Assembly: GCF_009380215.1 (NCBI RefSeq)
Contig: NZ_WHUG01000010.1
Coordinates: forward strand, 1 to 64,000
Direction of reading: 5' to 3'
DNA: 64,000 bases
Source: Rugamonas aquatica
GTDB taxonomy: Bacteria > Pseudomonadota > Gammaproteobacteria > Burkholderiales > Burkholderiaceae_D
The position numbers and the translations under genes were made by a program. This document shows positions 56,081 through 64,000 of this stretch, piece by piece (within the stretch, counting starts at the first letter, position 1; each line of letters starts with the position of its first letter). The notes under the pieces are model-generated. The model was not told the origin of the DNA. It made no database searches and saw only the letters and a program-made list of their open reading frames with translations.

Positions 56081-56164
56081 GGAAATTTCCGTTAAGTTAT
56101 GGAAATAACATTATATTGCGGAAATATCAATTGCGCCACAGATGTTTTAAATAATGCAACCCAT

Positions 56165-57007
56165 TTAATCAAGGTCTTTCGCGTCGTGCCGCTCGGGCAC
56201 CTGCTCTTCCGGCTCGCCGAACGTGCGGTTGACCTTGCGGCCACGGATCACTGCGGGCCGCGCCGCGATGTCGTCGGCCCAGCGCTTGACGTTCTTGTAC
56301 TCGTGCACCGACAGGAACTCGCCTGCGCCGTAAATCTTCCCCAGCACCAGAACGCCGTACCACGGCCAGATCGCCATGTCGGCGATGGTGTATTCATCGC
56401 CCGCGATATAGCGGTGCTCGGCCAGCTGGCGATCGAGCACATCGAGCTGGCGCTTGGCTTCCATCGCATAGCGGTTGATCGCGTATTCGATTTTTTCCGG
56501 CGCGTAGGCGTAGAAGTGGCCGAAGCCCCCGCCCAGGAACGGCGCGGAACCCATCTGCCAGAACAGCCAGTTCAAGGTCTCGGTGCGCGCCGCCAGCTCC
56601 TTGGGCAGGAAGGCATCGAACTTCTCGGCCAGATAAACGAGGATGGAACCGGATTCGAACACGCGCAACGGCTTCTCGCCGCTGCGGTCGACCAGCGCCG
56701 GAATCTTCGAATTCGGATTGATGCCGACAAAGCCGCTGGAGAACTGGTCGCCGTCGTTGATGCGGATGAGCCATGCATCGTATTCGGCGCCGCTATGGCC
56801 GAGCGCCAGCAGTTCTTCCAGCAGGATCGTCACCTTGACGCCATTCGGCGTTCCCAGCGAATACAGCTGCAGCGGATGCTTGCCGACCGGGAGTTCCTTG
56901 TCGTGCGTGGCGCCCGCCACCGGACGGTTGATGCTTGCGAACGTGCCGCCCGAAGGAGCCGCGGCAGTCCAGACTTTAGGTGGTACGTACTTCGATTGAT
57001 CCGTCAT
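56165..57007 (-). CDS. yghU: Glutathione-dependent disulfide-bond oxidoreductase (YghU-like)
   Basis: A 280-residue GST-fold enzyme of the Nu class. It has the long N-terminal arm (KYVPPKVWTAAAPSGGTFASINRPVAGATHDKELPVGKH, of which KVW and NRPVAGATHDKELPVG are typical), the active-site loop LGTPNGVKVTILLEEL, NPNSKIPALVD, FESGSILVYLAEKF and a helical C-terminal domain (YTIADMAIWPWYG). Characterised relatives bind two glutathiones and reduce disulfides. It follows the methyltransferase gene on the same strand by about 80 bp. Confidence 0.9.
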   Translation of the reverse strand: MTDQSKYVPPKVWTAAAPSGGTFASINRPVAGATHDKELPVGKHPLQLYSLGTPNGVKVTILLEELLALGHSGAEYDAWLIRINDGDQFSSGFVGINPNSKIPALVDRSGEKPLRVFESGSILVYLAEKFDAFLPKELAARTETLNWLFWQMGSAPFLGGGFGHFYAYAPEKIEYAINRYAMEAKRQLDVLDRQLAEHRYIAGDEYTIADMAIWPWYGVLVLGKIYGAGEFLSVHEYKNVKRWADDIAARPAVIRGRKVNRTFGEPEEQVPERHDAKDLD

Positions 57008-57090
57008 TCAAAACTCCATGCATATTCAGTAAAACGTCATTCAGAATATCACGGGCGACGCAAACGCGTTGCCCGCCCCCCACGCCGCGA

Positions 57091-57891
57091 TCAGGGCTTG
57101 CTGGCACGCGTCGCCAGGAAGGTTGGCAGATAGCGGTCGATCACAAAGCGCGGCTGCGGTTGATGGTCTTCATGGAAGCCGGTTAGCACGAAGCCCGCCT
57201 CCATCTGGCCGCCGATTTGCTCGCCCAGGCTATGGCCGAACACCAGCGCATCGCCGCGCCGGCGCTTCTCCGCCAGCGCCTCCGCACTCAGATGATCGAC
57301 ATCGGAATACGGCAGCACGAAGCGCGGACATATCAAACCCTGCTCCGCATAACGCGGGGCGCGGTCGCCGACAAACACCACCGGGTTGTAGAAACTGCTC
57401 AGCAAACTTCCGCCGCTGCGCAGCACGCGGAAGCACTCGCGCCAGACCGGCCGGACGTCCGGCACATACAGGTTGGAGATCGGATGAAAAATCAGATCGA
57501 AGGACGCATCGTCAAACACCGACAGATCGCGCATATCGCCTTGCACCACATGGAGTTCCAGGCCGTCGCGCTGCGCCACCATGCGGTCCTGCTGCAATTG
57601 CAGATCTGAGGCATCGAATACTGTGACGATGGCGCCGGCCGCCGCCAGCACCGGCGCCTGTTGCCCGCCGCCCGAGGCCAGGCACAATAAGCGCAGGCCG
57701 CGCACATCGCCCAGCCAGCCGGCGGGCAAAGGCCCCGGTGTCAGCCTGACTTGCCAGCTGCCGTTGCGGGCTGCGGCGATTTCATCCGCCCCGACAGGCT
57801 GCGACCACTCGCAGTGCTGCGCCGCCTGGCGGTCCCACGAAGCGCGATTGTGGCTGAATACATCGATAGAATTGTTAACGGTATGAGGCAT
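57091..57891 (-). CDS. Class I SAM-dependent methyltransferase
   Basis: A 266-residue cytoplasmic enzyme. The start ATG at 57891 (MPHTVNNSIDVFSHNRASWD) has AAGGA just upstream, unlike the longer open frame. The SAM motif is LRLLCLASGGGQQAPVLAAAG, seen as LCLASGGGQQ, followed by VFDASDLQL, QGDMRDLSVFDDASFDLIFHP and FRVLRSGGSLL. The substrate is not evident. The 225-bp gap to epsC (57892-58116) holds no recognisable feature beyond a G-rich stretch. Confidence 0.85.
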   Translation of the reverse strand: MPHTVNNSIDVFSHNRASWDRQAAQHCEWSQPVGADEIAAARNGSWQVRLTPGPLPAGWLGDVRGLRLLCLASGGGQQAPVLAAAGAIVTVFDASDLQLQQDRMVAQRDGLELHVVQGDMRDLSVFDDASFDLIFHPISNLYVPDVRPVWRECFRVLRSGGSLLSSFYNPVVFVGDRAPRYAEQGLICPRFVLPYSDVDHLSAEALAEKRRRGDALVFGHSLGEQIGGQMEAGFVLTGFHEDHQPQPRFVIDRYLPTFLATRASKP

Positions 57892-58116
57892 GAGTTTTCC
57901 TTGAACAGATGGAGAAACTGCCCTCGATACTGCGACCGCAGGATGGCGTAACGAACTGGCGCGGCCCGATGGAACGGGCGCGCGCGGAGGCAACGCTGGA
58001 AATGAACGTACAGTAAGCGGCAGGCAGATCGCGTATAGGCAGCGATAAGTCAGTTGGCATTACTTGTTCATGTCGGCGCGCTCCGGTGGAATGGAAGAGC
58101 GCCGATTCTAGCATGG

Positions 58117-59040
58117 TTAATCGTTGCGCATCTGCGCTTGGGACACGTTGCTCCCCGCCGGCACGCTCTGCGTCAGCCAGACATTGCCGCCGATGGTGGA
58201 GCCGGCGCCGATGGTGATGCGGCCCAGGATGGTGGCGCCGGCGTAGATCACCACGTCGTCCTCCACCACCGGATGGCGCGGCACGCCTTTGATTAGCGTG
58301 CCCTTCTCGTCCGCCGGGAAGCGCTTGGCGCCCAGCGTCACGTGCTGGTACAGGCGCACGCCCTGGCCGATGATGGCCGTCTCGCCGATCACCACGCCGG
58401 TGCCGTGGTCGATGAAGAAGCTGCCGCCGATCTGCGCGCCGGGGTGGATGTCGATCCCGGTCAGCGAATGGCCGATGTCCGAAATCAGCCGCGCCAGGAA
58501 CGGAGAGCCCAGGCGGTGCAGGCTGTGCGCCAGCCGGTAGTACAAGATGGCGATGGTGCCCGGATAGCACAGCATGATCTCGGCCACCGAGGTCGCCGCC
58601 GGATCGCCGGAGAACGCCGCCTGCACATCGGACACCAGCAGGCCGCGTATGGCCGGCAGGCCCGCCGCGAACTCGCGCGTGATGGCGTTGGCCTGGCGCG
58701 TCAGCTCATCGTCATCCGGCACGGCGTCCGCCAGCGAGAACTGCAACCCTCGCCGCACCTGCTCCGTCAACCGGTTCAGGGTAGTGTTGAGGGTGTCGCC
58801 GACGAAGTAGTCGATGCTCTCGTCGGTCAGGTTGGGACGGCCGTAGTGCGTGGGGAACAGCGCCGCCGACAGGCCGTTGACGATGATCGTCAGCGCCTCG
58901 CGCGACGGCAGCTCGCGTACTTTGCCATGGTGGCGGATATTGTGCGTGGCCTCGCGCGACACGCGCAGCTGCTCGATCACGCTGCCCAGGTTCCAGTGCG
59001 ACGGCTTGACGCTGGTGCCGTCATAGGTATCGATAGTCAT
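58117..59040 (-). CDS. epsC: Serine O-acetyltransferase, EpsC type
   Basis: A 307-residue enzyme that acetylates L-serine with acetyl-CoA, the first step of cysteine synthesis. An N-terminal helical domain precedes a left-handed beta-helix made of hexapeptides (IDIHPGAQIGGSFFIDHG, VVIGETAIIGQGVRLYQHV, YAGATILGRITIGAGSTIGG), with the catalytic His in FIDHGTGV. The start ATG at 59040 (MTIDTYDG) is chosen on family length; only a weak ribosome site is visible. It is divergent from the Bcr/CflA exporter. Placement near metNIQ and sulfonate genes gives a loose sulfur-amino-acid theme. Confidence 0.88.
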   Translation of the reverse strand: MTIDTYDGTSVKPSHWNLGSVIEQLRVSREATHNIRHHGKVRELPSREALTIIVNGLSAALFPTHYGRPNLTDESIDYFVGDTLNTTLNRLTEQVRRGLQFSLADAVPDDDELTRQANAITREFAAGLPAIRGLLVSDVQAAFSGDPAATSVAEIMLCYPGTIAILYYRLAHSLHRLGSPFLARLISDIGHSLTGIDIHPGAQIGGSFFIDHGTGVVIGETAIIGQGVRLYQHVTLGAKRFPADEKGTLIKGVPRHPVVEDDVVIYAGATILGRITIGAGSTIGGNVWLTQSVPAGSNVSQAQMRND

Positions 59041-59134
59041 AATGTCTCGAATAATTAAAAACGCGGGCAGCATCTGCCCATCGTCGCAGCATAATCGTCC
59101 ATCAGCACCGGGCGAAGGAATGATTTCGCCCTTG

Positions 59135-59155
59135 GATATGCGATGACCGCATATC
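59135..59155. promoter_or_regulatory. Perfect 8-bp palindromic operator candidate before the Bcr/CflA gene
   Basis: GATATGCG (59135-59142) and CGCATATC (59148-59155) form a perfect inverted repeat with a 5-base centre, ending 7 bp before the first possible start codon of the exporter and about 95 bp from epsC. A repressor bound here would block transcription or ribosome access. Confidence 0.5.
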
Positions 59156-59162
59156 GCGTAAA

Positions 59163-60374
59163 ATGCCGGCTCCACCGAACAATACGCCTCAAATGAATAT
59201 TTTGCTGACACTGCTGCTGGCCGGCCTTTCCATGGTCGGGCCGCTGGCCATCGACACCTACCTGCCGTCGTTCCCGGCGATCGCCCAGAACTTTGACGCC
59301 AGCCCGATGCTGATCCAGCAGACACTGAGCATGTTCCTGTTCTGCTTCGCCTTCATGATGCTGTTCTACGGCACGCTGTCGGACTCCTTCGGCCGCCGTC
59401 CGGTGATCCTGGTATCGCTGGTGGCCTACATCGCCGCCTCCATCGTCGGCGCGATGGCGCCGTCCATTGGCGTGCTGCTGGCCTGCCGCATCGTGCAGGG
59501 CCTGGCGGCCGGCGCGGGTTCGGTGGTCGGCCGCGCCATCGTGCAGGACCGCTTCTCCGGCGCCGCCGCGCAGAAGATCCTGTCGCACATCATGATGGTG
59601 TTCGGCCTGGCGCCGGCCATCGCGCCCGTATTGGGCGGCTGGCTGCAGGTCAGCTTCGGCTGGCGTTCGATCTTCTGGTTCCTGAGCGGCTTCGGCATCC
59701 TGATGTTCATCGCCGTCCAGCGCGCGCTGCCGGAAAGCCTGGCCGTCAAGGACCGCCACCCATTCCACCTGGGCGTCATCGCCTCCAACTACTGGAAAGT
59801 GCTGTGCCACCACCACTTCCTGCTGCTGTCGATCGCGGTCGGCATGAGCTTTGCGGGCGTGGCGCTGTATATCGGCTCGGCCGCCTACTTCGTGATGAAC
59901 ATCCTGCATCTGCCGGAGACCGCGTTCGCATGGATGTTCGTACCGCTCATCAGCGGCATGGTGGTCGGCTCGGCGCTGTCGGGCAAGTTCGCCCACAAGT
60001 TCGCGCGCACCACGCAGGTGTGGATGGGTTTTGCGGTCATGATCGCGGCCGGCATCATCAACGTCGCCTACAACAGCGTCTTCGTCGCCGCCGTGCCTTA
60101 TGCCGTGATGCCGCTGTTTATCTACTCCTTCGGCCTGGCGCTGGCGATGACGCCGTTGTCGCTGATCGCGCTGGAGTACTTCCCGAACAACAGCGGGCTG
60201 GCGTCGTCGATGCAGTCGTTTATTCAGATGCTGCTGTTCGCGCTGGTGTCCGGCCTGGTGGCGCCGCTGCTGTTCGACAGCGCGCTGAAGCTGGCCTGGG
60301 GCGTGCTCGCCAGCCTGGTCGTCAGCCTGATCGCCTGGCTGCTGGCCTTGACCGGCAAGCCGGTCACGCACTAA
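59163..60374 (+). CDS. Bcr/CflA family multidrug efflux MFS transporter
   Basis: A 403-residue, 12-helix major facilitator of the drug:proton antiporter group. The family N-terminus GPLAIDTYLPSFPAIAQNF, motif A (YGTLSDSFGRRPVIL), and motif C region (VQGLAAGAGSVVGRAIVQD, MVFGLAPAIAPVLGGWLQ) are clear. Start may be ATG 59163 or ATG 59193 (MNILLTLLLAG); neither has a strong ribosome site. Homologs export bicyclomycin, chloramphenicol, sulfonamides or cysteine. The neighbouring epsC makes cysteine export an idea, but only an idea. Confidence 0.88.
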   Translation: MPAPPNNTPQMNILLTLLLAGLSMVGPLAIDTYLPSFPAIAQNFDASPMLIQQTLSMFLFCFAFMMLFYGTLSDSFGRRPVILVSLVAYIAASIVGAMAPSIGVLLACRIVQGLAAGAGSVVGRAIVQDRFSGAAAQKILSHIMMVFGLAPAIAPVLGGWLQVSFGWRSIFWFLSGFGILMFIAVQRALPESLAVKDRHPFHLGVIASNYWKVLCHHHFLLLSIAVGMSFAGVALYIGSAAYFVMNILHLPETAFAWMFVPLISGMVVGSALSGKFAHKFARTTQVWMGFAVMIAAGIINVAYNSVFVAAVPYAVMPLFIYSFGLALAMTPLSLIALEYFPNNSGLASSMQSFIQMLLFALVSGLVAPLLFDSALKLAWGVLASLVVSLIAWLLALTGKPVTH

Positions 60375-60382
60375 CCATACAT

Positions 60383-60652
60383 TCAGGGCCAGGGCGTGGG
60401 ATTCACATCCACGTACTGCGCCCCGCCCTGCTCCGGTTCGCGGGCATCGCCCTGGGCGGCCGACGATGCAGGCCGGCCCGGCGCCTGCGCCGGATTGCGC
60501 AGGCCCAGAAGCTCCTTGCGTGTCTCGACAAAATCTGCGCTGGACAAGGGGTGCTCCCGGTCCGGCCAATTCTCTTCCGCCCATTGCTGCAATTGTTCAT
60601 AGCGTTGCCAGAGTTCGTTGACGAACTGGCGGCGCGCGGCTTCCTTATCCAT
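60383..60652 (-). CDS. Small hypothetical protein
   Basis: An 89-residue hydrophilic protein beginning MDKEAARRQFVNELWQRYEQ. A GGGGGAAG site precedes the ATG. The first 55 residues look helical with conserved-looking Trp and Arg positions; the remainder is a flexible Ala/Pro/Gly tail. No signal peptide. It is divergent from the MocR gene (73 bp between starts) and convergent with the exporter (8 bp). Function unknown. Confidence 0.6.
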   Translation of the reverse strand: MDKEAARRQFVNELWQRYEQLQQWAEENWPDREHPLSSADFVETRKELLGLRNPAQAPGRPASSAAQGDAREPEQGGAQYVDVNPTPWP

Positions 60653-60725
60653 GCTTCCCCCTGTGTGTCATGCCAGTCTGTGGCAAACTGCCGGTATCGT
60701 CCGTTAGGCGCCGCACCAACACACC

Positions 60726-62159
60726 ATGGAACTCCACATCGTCATCGAAGGCAGGAAGGATTTAAGCGGGCAGCTGTACCGTCAGCTGAGCGACTCGATC
60801 CGCAGCGGAAGGCTGGCCGACGGCCAGCAGCTGCCGCCCACCCGCCTGCTGGCCGAACAGCTGGGCCTCTCCCGCAAGACCGTCTCCGATGTCTACACCC
60901 GCCTGACGCAGGAACGGCTGGTGCTGGGCCAGGTCGGCAAGGGCAGCTTCGTCAGCGCGCCGGCCGAGGCCAGGCCGCGCCGGCAAGCGGCCAACAACCT
61001 GGCCAGCGCCGCCATCGTCGCCCGCTGGGACGCCATGCACACGCCGCTGCGCAACCCGTTCCCCGAAGGCCGCTCGCGCTATGAGTTCATCGGCGGCTGC
61101 ATCACGCCCAGCCTGTTCCCGGTCGACGAATGGCGCCGCTGCGTGATGCACGGCCTGCGCCAGGACGTCAAGGGCAGCGGCATGTACCGCCAGGCGGAAG
61201 GCATCGCCGAACTGCGCGCCGCCATCGCCCACCATGCGGCCTTTGCGCGCGGCGTGGTCTGCACCGCCAACAATGTCGTGGTGACCAACGGCGCCCAGCA
61301 GGCGCTGGACCTGCTGGGCCGCGTGCTGCTGGAACCGGGCTGCGTGGTGGCGGTCGAAGAACCGGGCTATCCGGCGGCGCGCATGCTGTTCGCCAGCCAG
61401 GGCGCGCACATCGTCGGCATCGGCGTCGACCACGAGGGCATGCTGGTCGACCAGATCCCGCAAGGCACGCGGCTGATCTACACCACGCCGGCCCACCAGT
61501 TCCCGCTGGGGATGCCGATGAGCGTGGCCCGCCGCGAGGCCCTGCTGGCGCGGGCGCTGGAGATCGGCGCCATCATCATCGAGGACGACTACGACAGCGA
61601 GTTCCGCTACGAAGGCCGCCCCACCGATTCGCTGCAAAGCATGGACAGGCACGGCGTCGTGGCCTTCGTCGGCAGCTTCTCCAAGGTGATGCTGCCGGAA
61701 CTGCGGCTGGGCTACGCGATCCTGCCGGAGGCGGTGCTGAACGCCGTCCTCACGGTCAAGCACCTGAACGACTGGCATACCGCCACCGCCAGCCAGCACG
61801 CGCTGGCGAAGTTCATCGGCGACGGCTACCTGTCGCGCCACATCCGTCGCTGCGCCGCCATCTACGCGACGCGCCGCCAGCGCCTGCAAGCGCTGTTTGC
61901 CGACGCGCTGTCGCCGTGGTTCGAGCTGGTGCCGGCCAGCGCCGGCTTCCACCTGGCGGCGCTGTGCAAAAAGCCGCTCGACCTGGACCTGCTGCTGCGG
62001 CTGGCGCGGCGCGCCGACGTCGGCCTTTACCCGCTGTCGAACTTCTACGCTTCCACGCCGCCCAAGGCCGGCCTGTTCCTCGGCTACGGCGGTATCGAGA
62101 CGCTGGATATCGATGTCGCCCTGCTGCGCGTGCGCGACATCCTTCAGCAAATGGAGTAA
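60726..62159 (+). CDS. MocR/PdxR-type GntR regulator with aminotransferase domain
   Basis: A 477-residue fusion of an N-terminal winged helix (LYRQLSDSIRSGRLADGQQL, LAEQLGLSRKTVSDVYTRL) and a fold-type I aminotransferase-like domain. The PLP lysine is in FVGSFSKVMLPELRLGY, and VTNGAQQALDLLGRVLLEPG and EDDYDSEFRYEGRP are typical. MocR proteins bind PLP as an effector and often control an adjacent, divergent gene. The PdxR type normally flanks pdxS/pdxT; those are absent here, so the target may be the 89-residue gene next to it or a distant one. Confidence 0.9.
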   Translation: MELHIVIEGRKDLSGQLYRQLSDSIRSGRLADGQQLPPTRLLAEQLGLSRKTVSDVYTRLTQERLVLGQVGKGSFVSAPAEARPRRQAANNLASAAIVARWDAMHTPLRNPFPEGRSRYEFIGGCITPSLFPVDEWRRCVMHGLRQDVKGSGMYRQAEGIAELRAAIAHHAAFARGVVCTANNVVVTNGAQQALDLLGRVLLEPGCVVAVEEPGYPAARMLFASQGAHIVGIGVDHEGMLVDQIPQGTRLIYTTPAHQFPLGMPMSVARREALLARALEIGAIIIEDDYDSEFRYEGRPTDSLQSMDRHGVVAFVGSFSKVMLPELRLGYAILPEAVLNAVLTVKHLNDWHTATASQHALAKFIGDGYLSRHIRRCAAIYATRRQRLQALFADALSPWFELVPASAGFHLAALCKKPLDLDLLLRLARRADVGLYPLSNFYASTPPKAGLFLGYGGIETLDIDVALLRVRDILQQME

Positions 62160-62211
62160 AGCCGGATCAGCATGTAGAATAGTGGACGAACCGTAACGAC
62201 GACCTCCAGCT

Positions 62212-62667
62212 ATGCGCCTCACATCATTTACCGATTACTCCCTGCGTACCCTGCTCTACCTGTGCGCGCACCGGGACCAGCTGGTGACGATCCAGGACAT
62301 CGCCGACATGCACTCGATCTCGAAGAACCACCTGATGAAGGTGGTGTACCAGCTGGGCCAGTCCGGCCTGGTGGAGACTGTGCGAGGCCGCAACGGCGGC
62401 CTGCGTCTGGCCAAGGATCCCAAGGACATCAACATCGGCGCCCTGGTGCGGATGACCGAGACCGACTTCTTCATGGCCGAATGCTTCGACCGCGAGCACG
62501 ACACCTGCCCGTTGACGCCCAACTGCGCGCTGAAGCACACGCTGAACGACGCCACCCGCGCCTTCCTGTCCGTGCTGGATCAGCAAACGCTGCAAGACAT
62601 GCTGCCGCAGCAGGCCGAAGCCGGCGCCGCCAAGCCGGTACGCATCGTCCGCGGCGCGGCCGCCTAG
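62212..62667 (+). CDS. Rrf2 family regulator (NsrR-like)
   Basis: A 151-residue winged-helix repressor. MRLTSFTDYSLRTLLYLCAH, the recognition region (SISKNHLMKVVYQLG) and RGRNGGLRLAKDP match NsrR. Three cysteines at 91, 99 and 105 (ECFDREHDTCPLTPNC) could hold an iron-sulfur cluster, which in NsrR senses nitric oxide. It follows the MocR gene by 52 bp on the same strand. No nitric-oxide dioxygenase or dnr-type gene is adjacent, so the regulon lies elsewhere. Confidence 0.88.
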   Translation: MRLTSFTDYSLRTLLYLCAHRDQLVTIQDIADMHSISKNHLMKVVYQLGQSGLVETVRGRNGGLRLAKDPKDINIGALVRMTETDFFMAECFDREHDTCPLTPNCALKHTLNDATRAFLSVLDQQTLQDMLPQQAEAGAAKPVRIVRGAAA

Positions 62668-62677
62668 CAGCCTGGCG

Positions 62678-63340
62678 CTATGCCGCGCCCTGCCGCAACT
62701 GCGGCAGCGACGCCATCAAATCCGAGAAACGCTGCCCCTGTATCATCACATGCTCGCGCAGCAGATGCGCGGCCAGCTCGCCGTCGCCATTGACGATGGC
62801 CTGCACCACGCCGTCGTGCTCATGATAGGAATTGTGCAGACGGTCGCGCACCCGCAGTTGCAAGCGGCGGTAAGGCCGCAGGCGCCGGTACAGATTGCGC
62901 GTCTGCTCGATCAGGAACTGGTTATGGCTGCCGGCGTAGATCGCCTCGTGGAATAACTCATTCTTGTAGTAGTAGACGTCCGGCTCCTGCGCATCCCGCG
63001 CATCCTGGCAGGCCTGGTGCGCCACCAGCAGCGACTGCTGCTCCTCGCGCGTCATGCGCCGCGCCGCCAGCCGGCCGCAGGTCGCCTCCAGCTCCGACAT
63101 CACCTCGAACATCTCCACCAACTGCTGCGGCCCCAGCTCGGCGACGATGGCGCCCCGCCGCGGCCGTATCACCACCAGCCCCATGGACGCCAGCTGTATC
63201 AACGTCTCGCGCACCGGCGTGCGGGAGACGCCGAAGCGGGCGGCCAGTTCGGTCTCGTCCAGATGCTGGCCGGGCTTGAGCTCACCGACGGCAATCATCT
63301 CTTCTATTTCTTCGCGCAACGTGGCGGAATGGGTGGTCAT
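62678..63340 (-). CDS. GntR family regulator, FCD (FadR/VanR) type
   Basis: A 220-residue repressor. The N-terminal winged helix is standard (LREEIEEMIAVGELKPGQHL, LAARFGVSRTPVRETLIQL) and the C-terminal FCD ligand domain has the metal-site residues in YYYKNELFHEAIY, SYHEHDGVVQAI and LLREHVMIQ. It is divergent from the TRAP binding-protein gene, with 143 bp between starts, and probably controls that transporter in response to its substrate, as is common for this arrangement. Confidence 0.88.
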   Translation of the reverse strand: MTTHSATLREEIEEMIAVGELKPGQHLDETELAARFGVSRTPVRETLIQLASMGLVVIRPRRGAIVAELGPQQLVEMFEVMSELEATCGRLAARRMTREEQQSLLVAHQACQDARDAQEPDVYYYKNELFHEAIYAGSHNQFLIEQTRNLYRRLRPYRRLQLRVRDRLHNSYHEHDGVVQAIVNGDGELAAHLLREHVMIQGQRFSDLMASLPQLRQGAA

Positions 63341-63407
63341 GGTGTTTGTAGCCTTGTTGGATCAGAGCTTATGTATAACAAGCTTCATTATAAGCAGTGA
63401 ATATAGC

Positions 63408-63443
63408 TTGACAATGTATTCGAACGAGATATTCTTGTATACA
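63408..63443 (+). promoter_or_regulatory. Promoter and TGTATACA operator candidate for the TRAP gene
   Basis: TTGACA (63408-63413), a 16-bp spacer and TATTCT (63430-63435) form a promoter. The palindrome TGTATACA (63436-63443) abuts the -10 box, where a GntR/FCD repressor could block initiation; such regulators often recognise TTGTATACAA-like sites. A related sequence, TTATGTATAACAAG, occurs near 63369-63382. Confidence 0.6.
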
Positions 63444-63483
63444 CAAAAAAGATCGTTGCATATTTGACCCACCTTGGAGGAAT

Positions 63484-64000
63484 TATGAGCGTTATCACCC
63501 GCAGGACCGTCCTGGCCGCCCTGGCCGCCAGCCCTTTGCTGCTGCAACCGGCGTGGGCGCAGAACGCCACCCTGAAGATTTCGCACCAATTCCCCGGCGG
63601 CACCGTCACCGAAGGCGATTTCCGCGACCGCCTGACCCGCATGTTCGCCGCCGAGGTGGAAAAACGCAGCAAGGGCAGCCTCAAATTCGAGATCTACCCC
63701 GGCTCTTCGCTGATGAAGACCAACGCCCAGTTCTCCGCCATGCGCAAGGGCGCGCTGGACATGTCGCTGGTGCCGCTGTCGTACGCGGGCGGCGAAGTCC
63801 CGGAAGTGAACATCGGCCTGATGCCCGGCCTGGTCACGTCCTACGAGCAGGCCTACGGCTGGAAGAACGCCGAAGTGGGCAAGGAGTTGAGCCGCATCCT
63901 GAATGAAAAAGGCATCGTGCTGATTAGCTGGATCTGGCAGGCCGGCGGCGTGGCTTCACGCACCAAGCCGGTGATCGATCCGGACGACGCCAAGGGCATG
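63484..64000 (+). CDS. TRAP transporter substrate-binding protein (DctP type), partial
   Basis: The 5' part (172 codons) of a periplasmic binding protein; the gene runs off the window. GGAGG lies 4 bp before the ATG. The N-terminus has a twin-arginine-like signal (MSVITRRTVLAALAAS), so Tat export is possible. The mature protein matches DctP/DctP-like SBPs: LKISHQFPGG, FAAEVEKRSKGSLKFEIYPG, MRKGALDMSLVPLSYAGG and PGLVTSYEQAYGWKN. It probably imports a carboxylic acid with dctQM genes expected downstream. Divergent from a FCD-type GntR regulator. Confidence 0.88.

Overview
The window is GC-rich, densely coded chromosomal DNA that most resembles a betaproteobacterium of the Oxalobacteraceae (Massilia, Duganella, Janthinobacterium group). 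The assignment is inferred from the gene set: a recC-recB-recD operon, several large hybrid histidine kinases, a PEP-CTERM protein, an orphan VgrG island, and an EpsC-type serine acetyltransferase. It was not tested by any search. No rRNA, tRNA, CRISPR array, prophage or intact insertion sequence was seen. Most very long reading frames antisense to real genes are by-products of GC-biased codon use.

Layout. 1-1.2 kb: an 84-bp palindromic repeat and a secreted PBP7-type D,D-endopeptidase. 1.3-10.4 kb: recC-recB-recD on the minus strand, with overlapping genes. 10.4-23.3 kb: a signalling block with a CHASE hybrid kinase, a secreted PHP-type metallohydrolase, and an apparent operon of a REC-GGDEF-EAL protein, a soluble 1634-residue hybrid kinase built on six near-identical 276-bp HAMP repeats, and a degenerate CheR-like protein. 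23.3-29.7 kb: a GST, a secreted M1 aminopeptidase, a hairpin-rich possible RNA gene, a YceI lipoprotein, a RES/Xre toxin-antitoxin pair and a LysE-type exporter. 29.8-37.7 kb: a 7TMR-DISM hybrid kinase, an O-methyltransferase, a 1041-residue fusion of an acetoacetate-decarboxylase-like domain to a flavin oxidoreductase, an HD hydrolase, and a second 84-bp repeat with the same termini as the first.

38.3-46 kb: a minus-strand type VI secretion island without core T6SS genes. In transcription order it holds VgrG with a C-terminal extension, two tandem paralogous exported proteins of about 380 residues, a two-headed peptidoglycan hydrolase (glucosaminidase, TTR-like, LysM, CHAP-like), a small exported protein in the usual immunity position, and a PAAR protein. 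This is the best candidate for a poorly described system. 46-47.6 kb: a response regulator gene lies between two copies of a roughly 217-bp non-coding module with conserved internal spacing.

47.6-64 kb: a split ChrA chromate transporter, an exported amidohydrolase, a periplasmic YceI protein, a decayed sulfonate-type ABC system (ATPase plus truncated permease), a metNIQ methionine importer whose MetN lacks the usual C-terminal regulatory domain, a PEP-CTERM protein, a YghU-type glutathione enzyme, a methyltransferase, epsC, a Bcr/CflA exporter, MocR, Rrf2 and GntR regulators, and the start of a TRAP solute-binding protein. Overall the region combines DNA repair, dense signal transduction, cell-envelope hydrolases and interbacterial competition functions.
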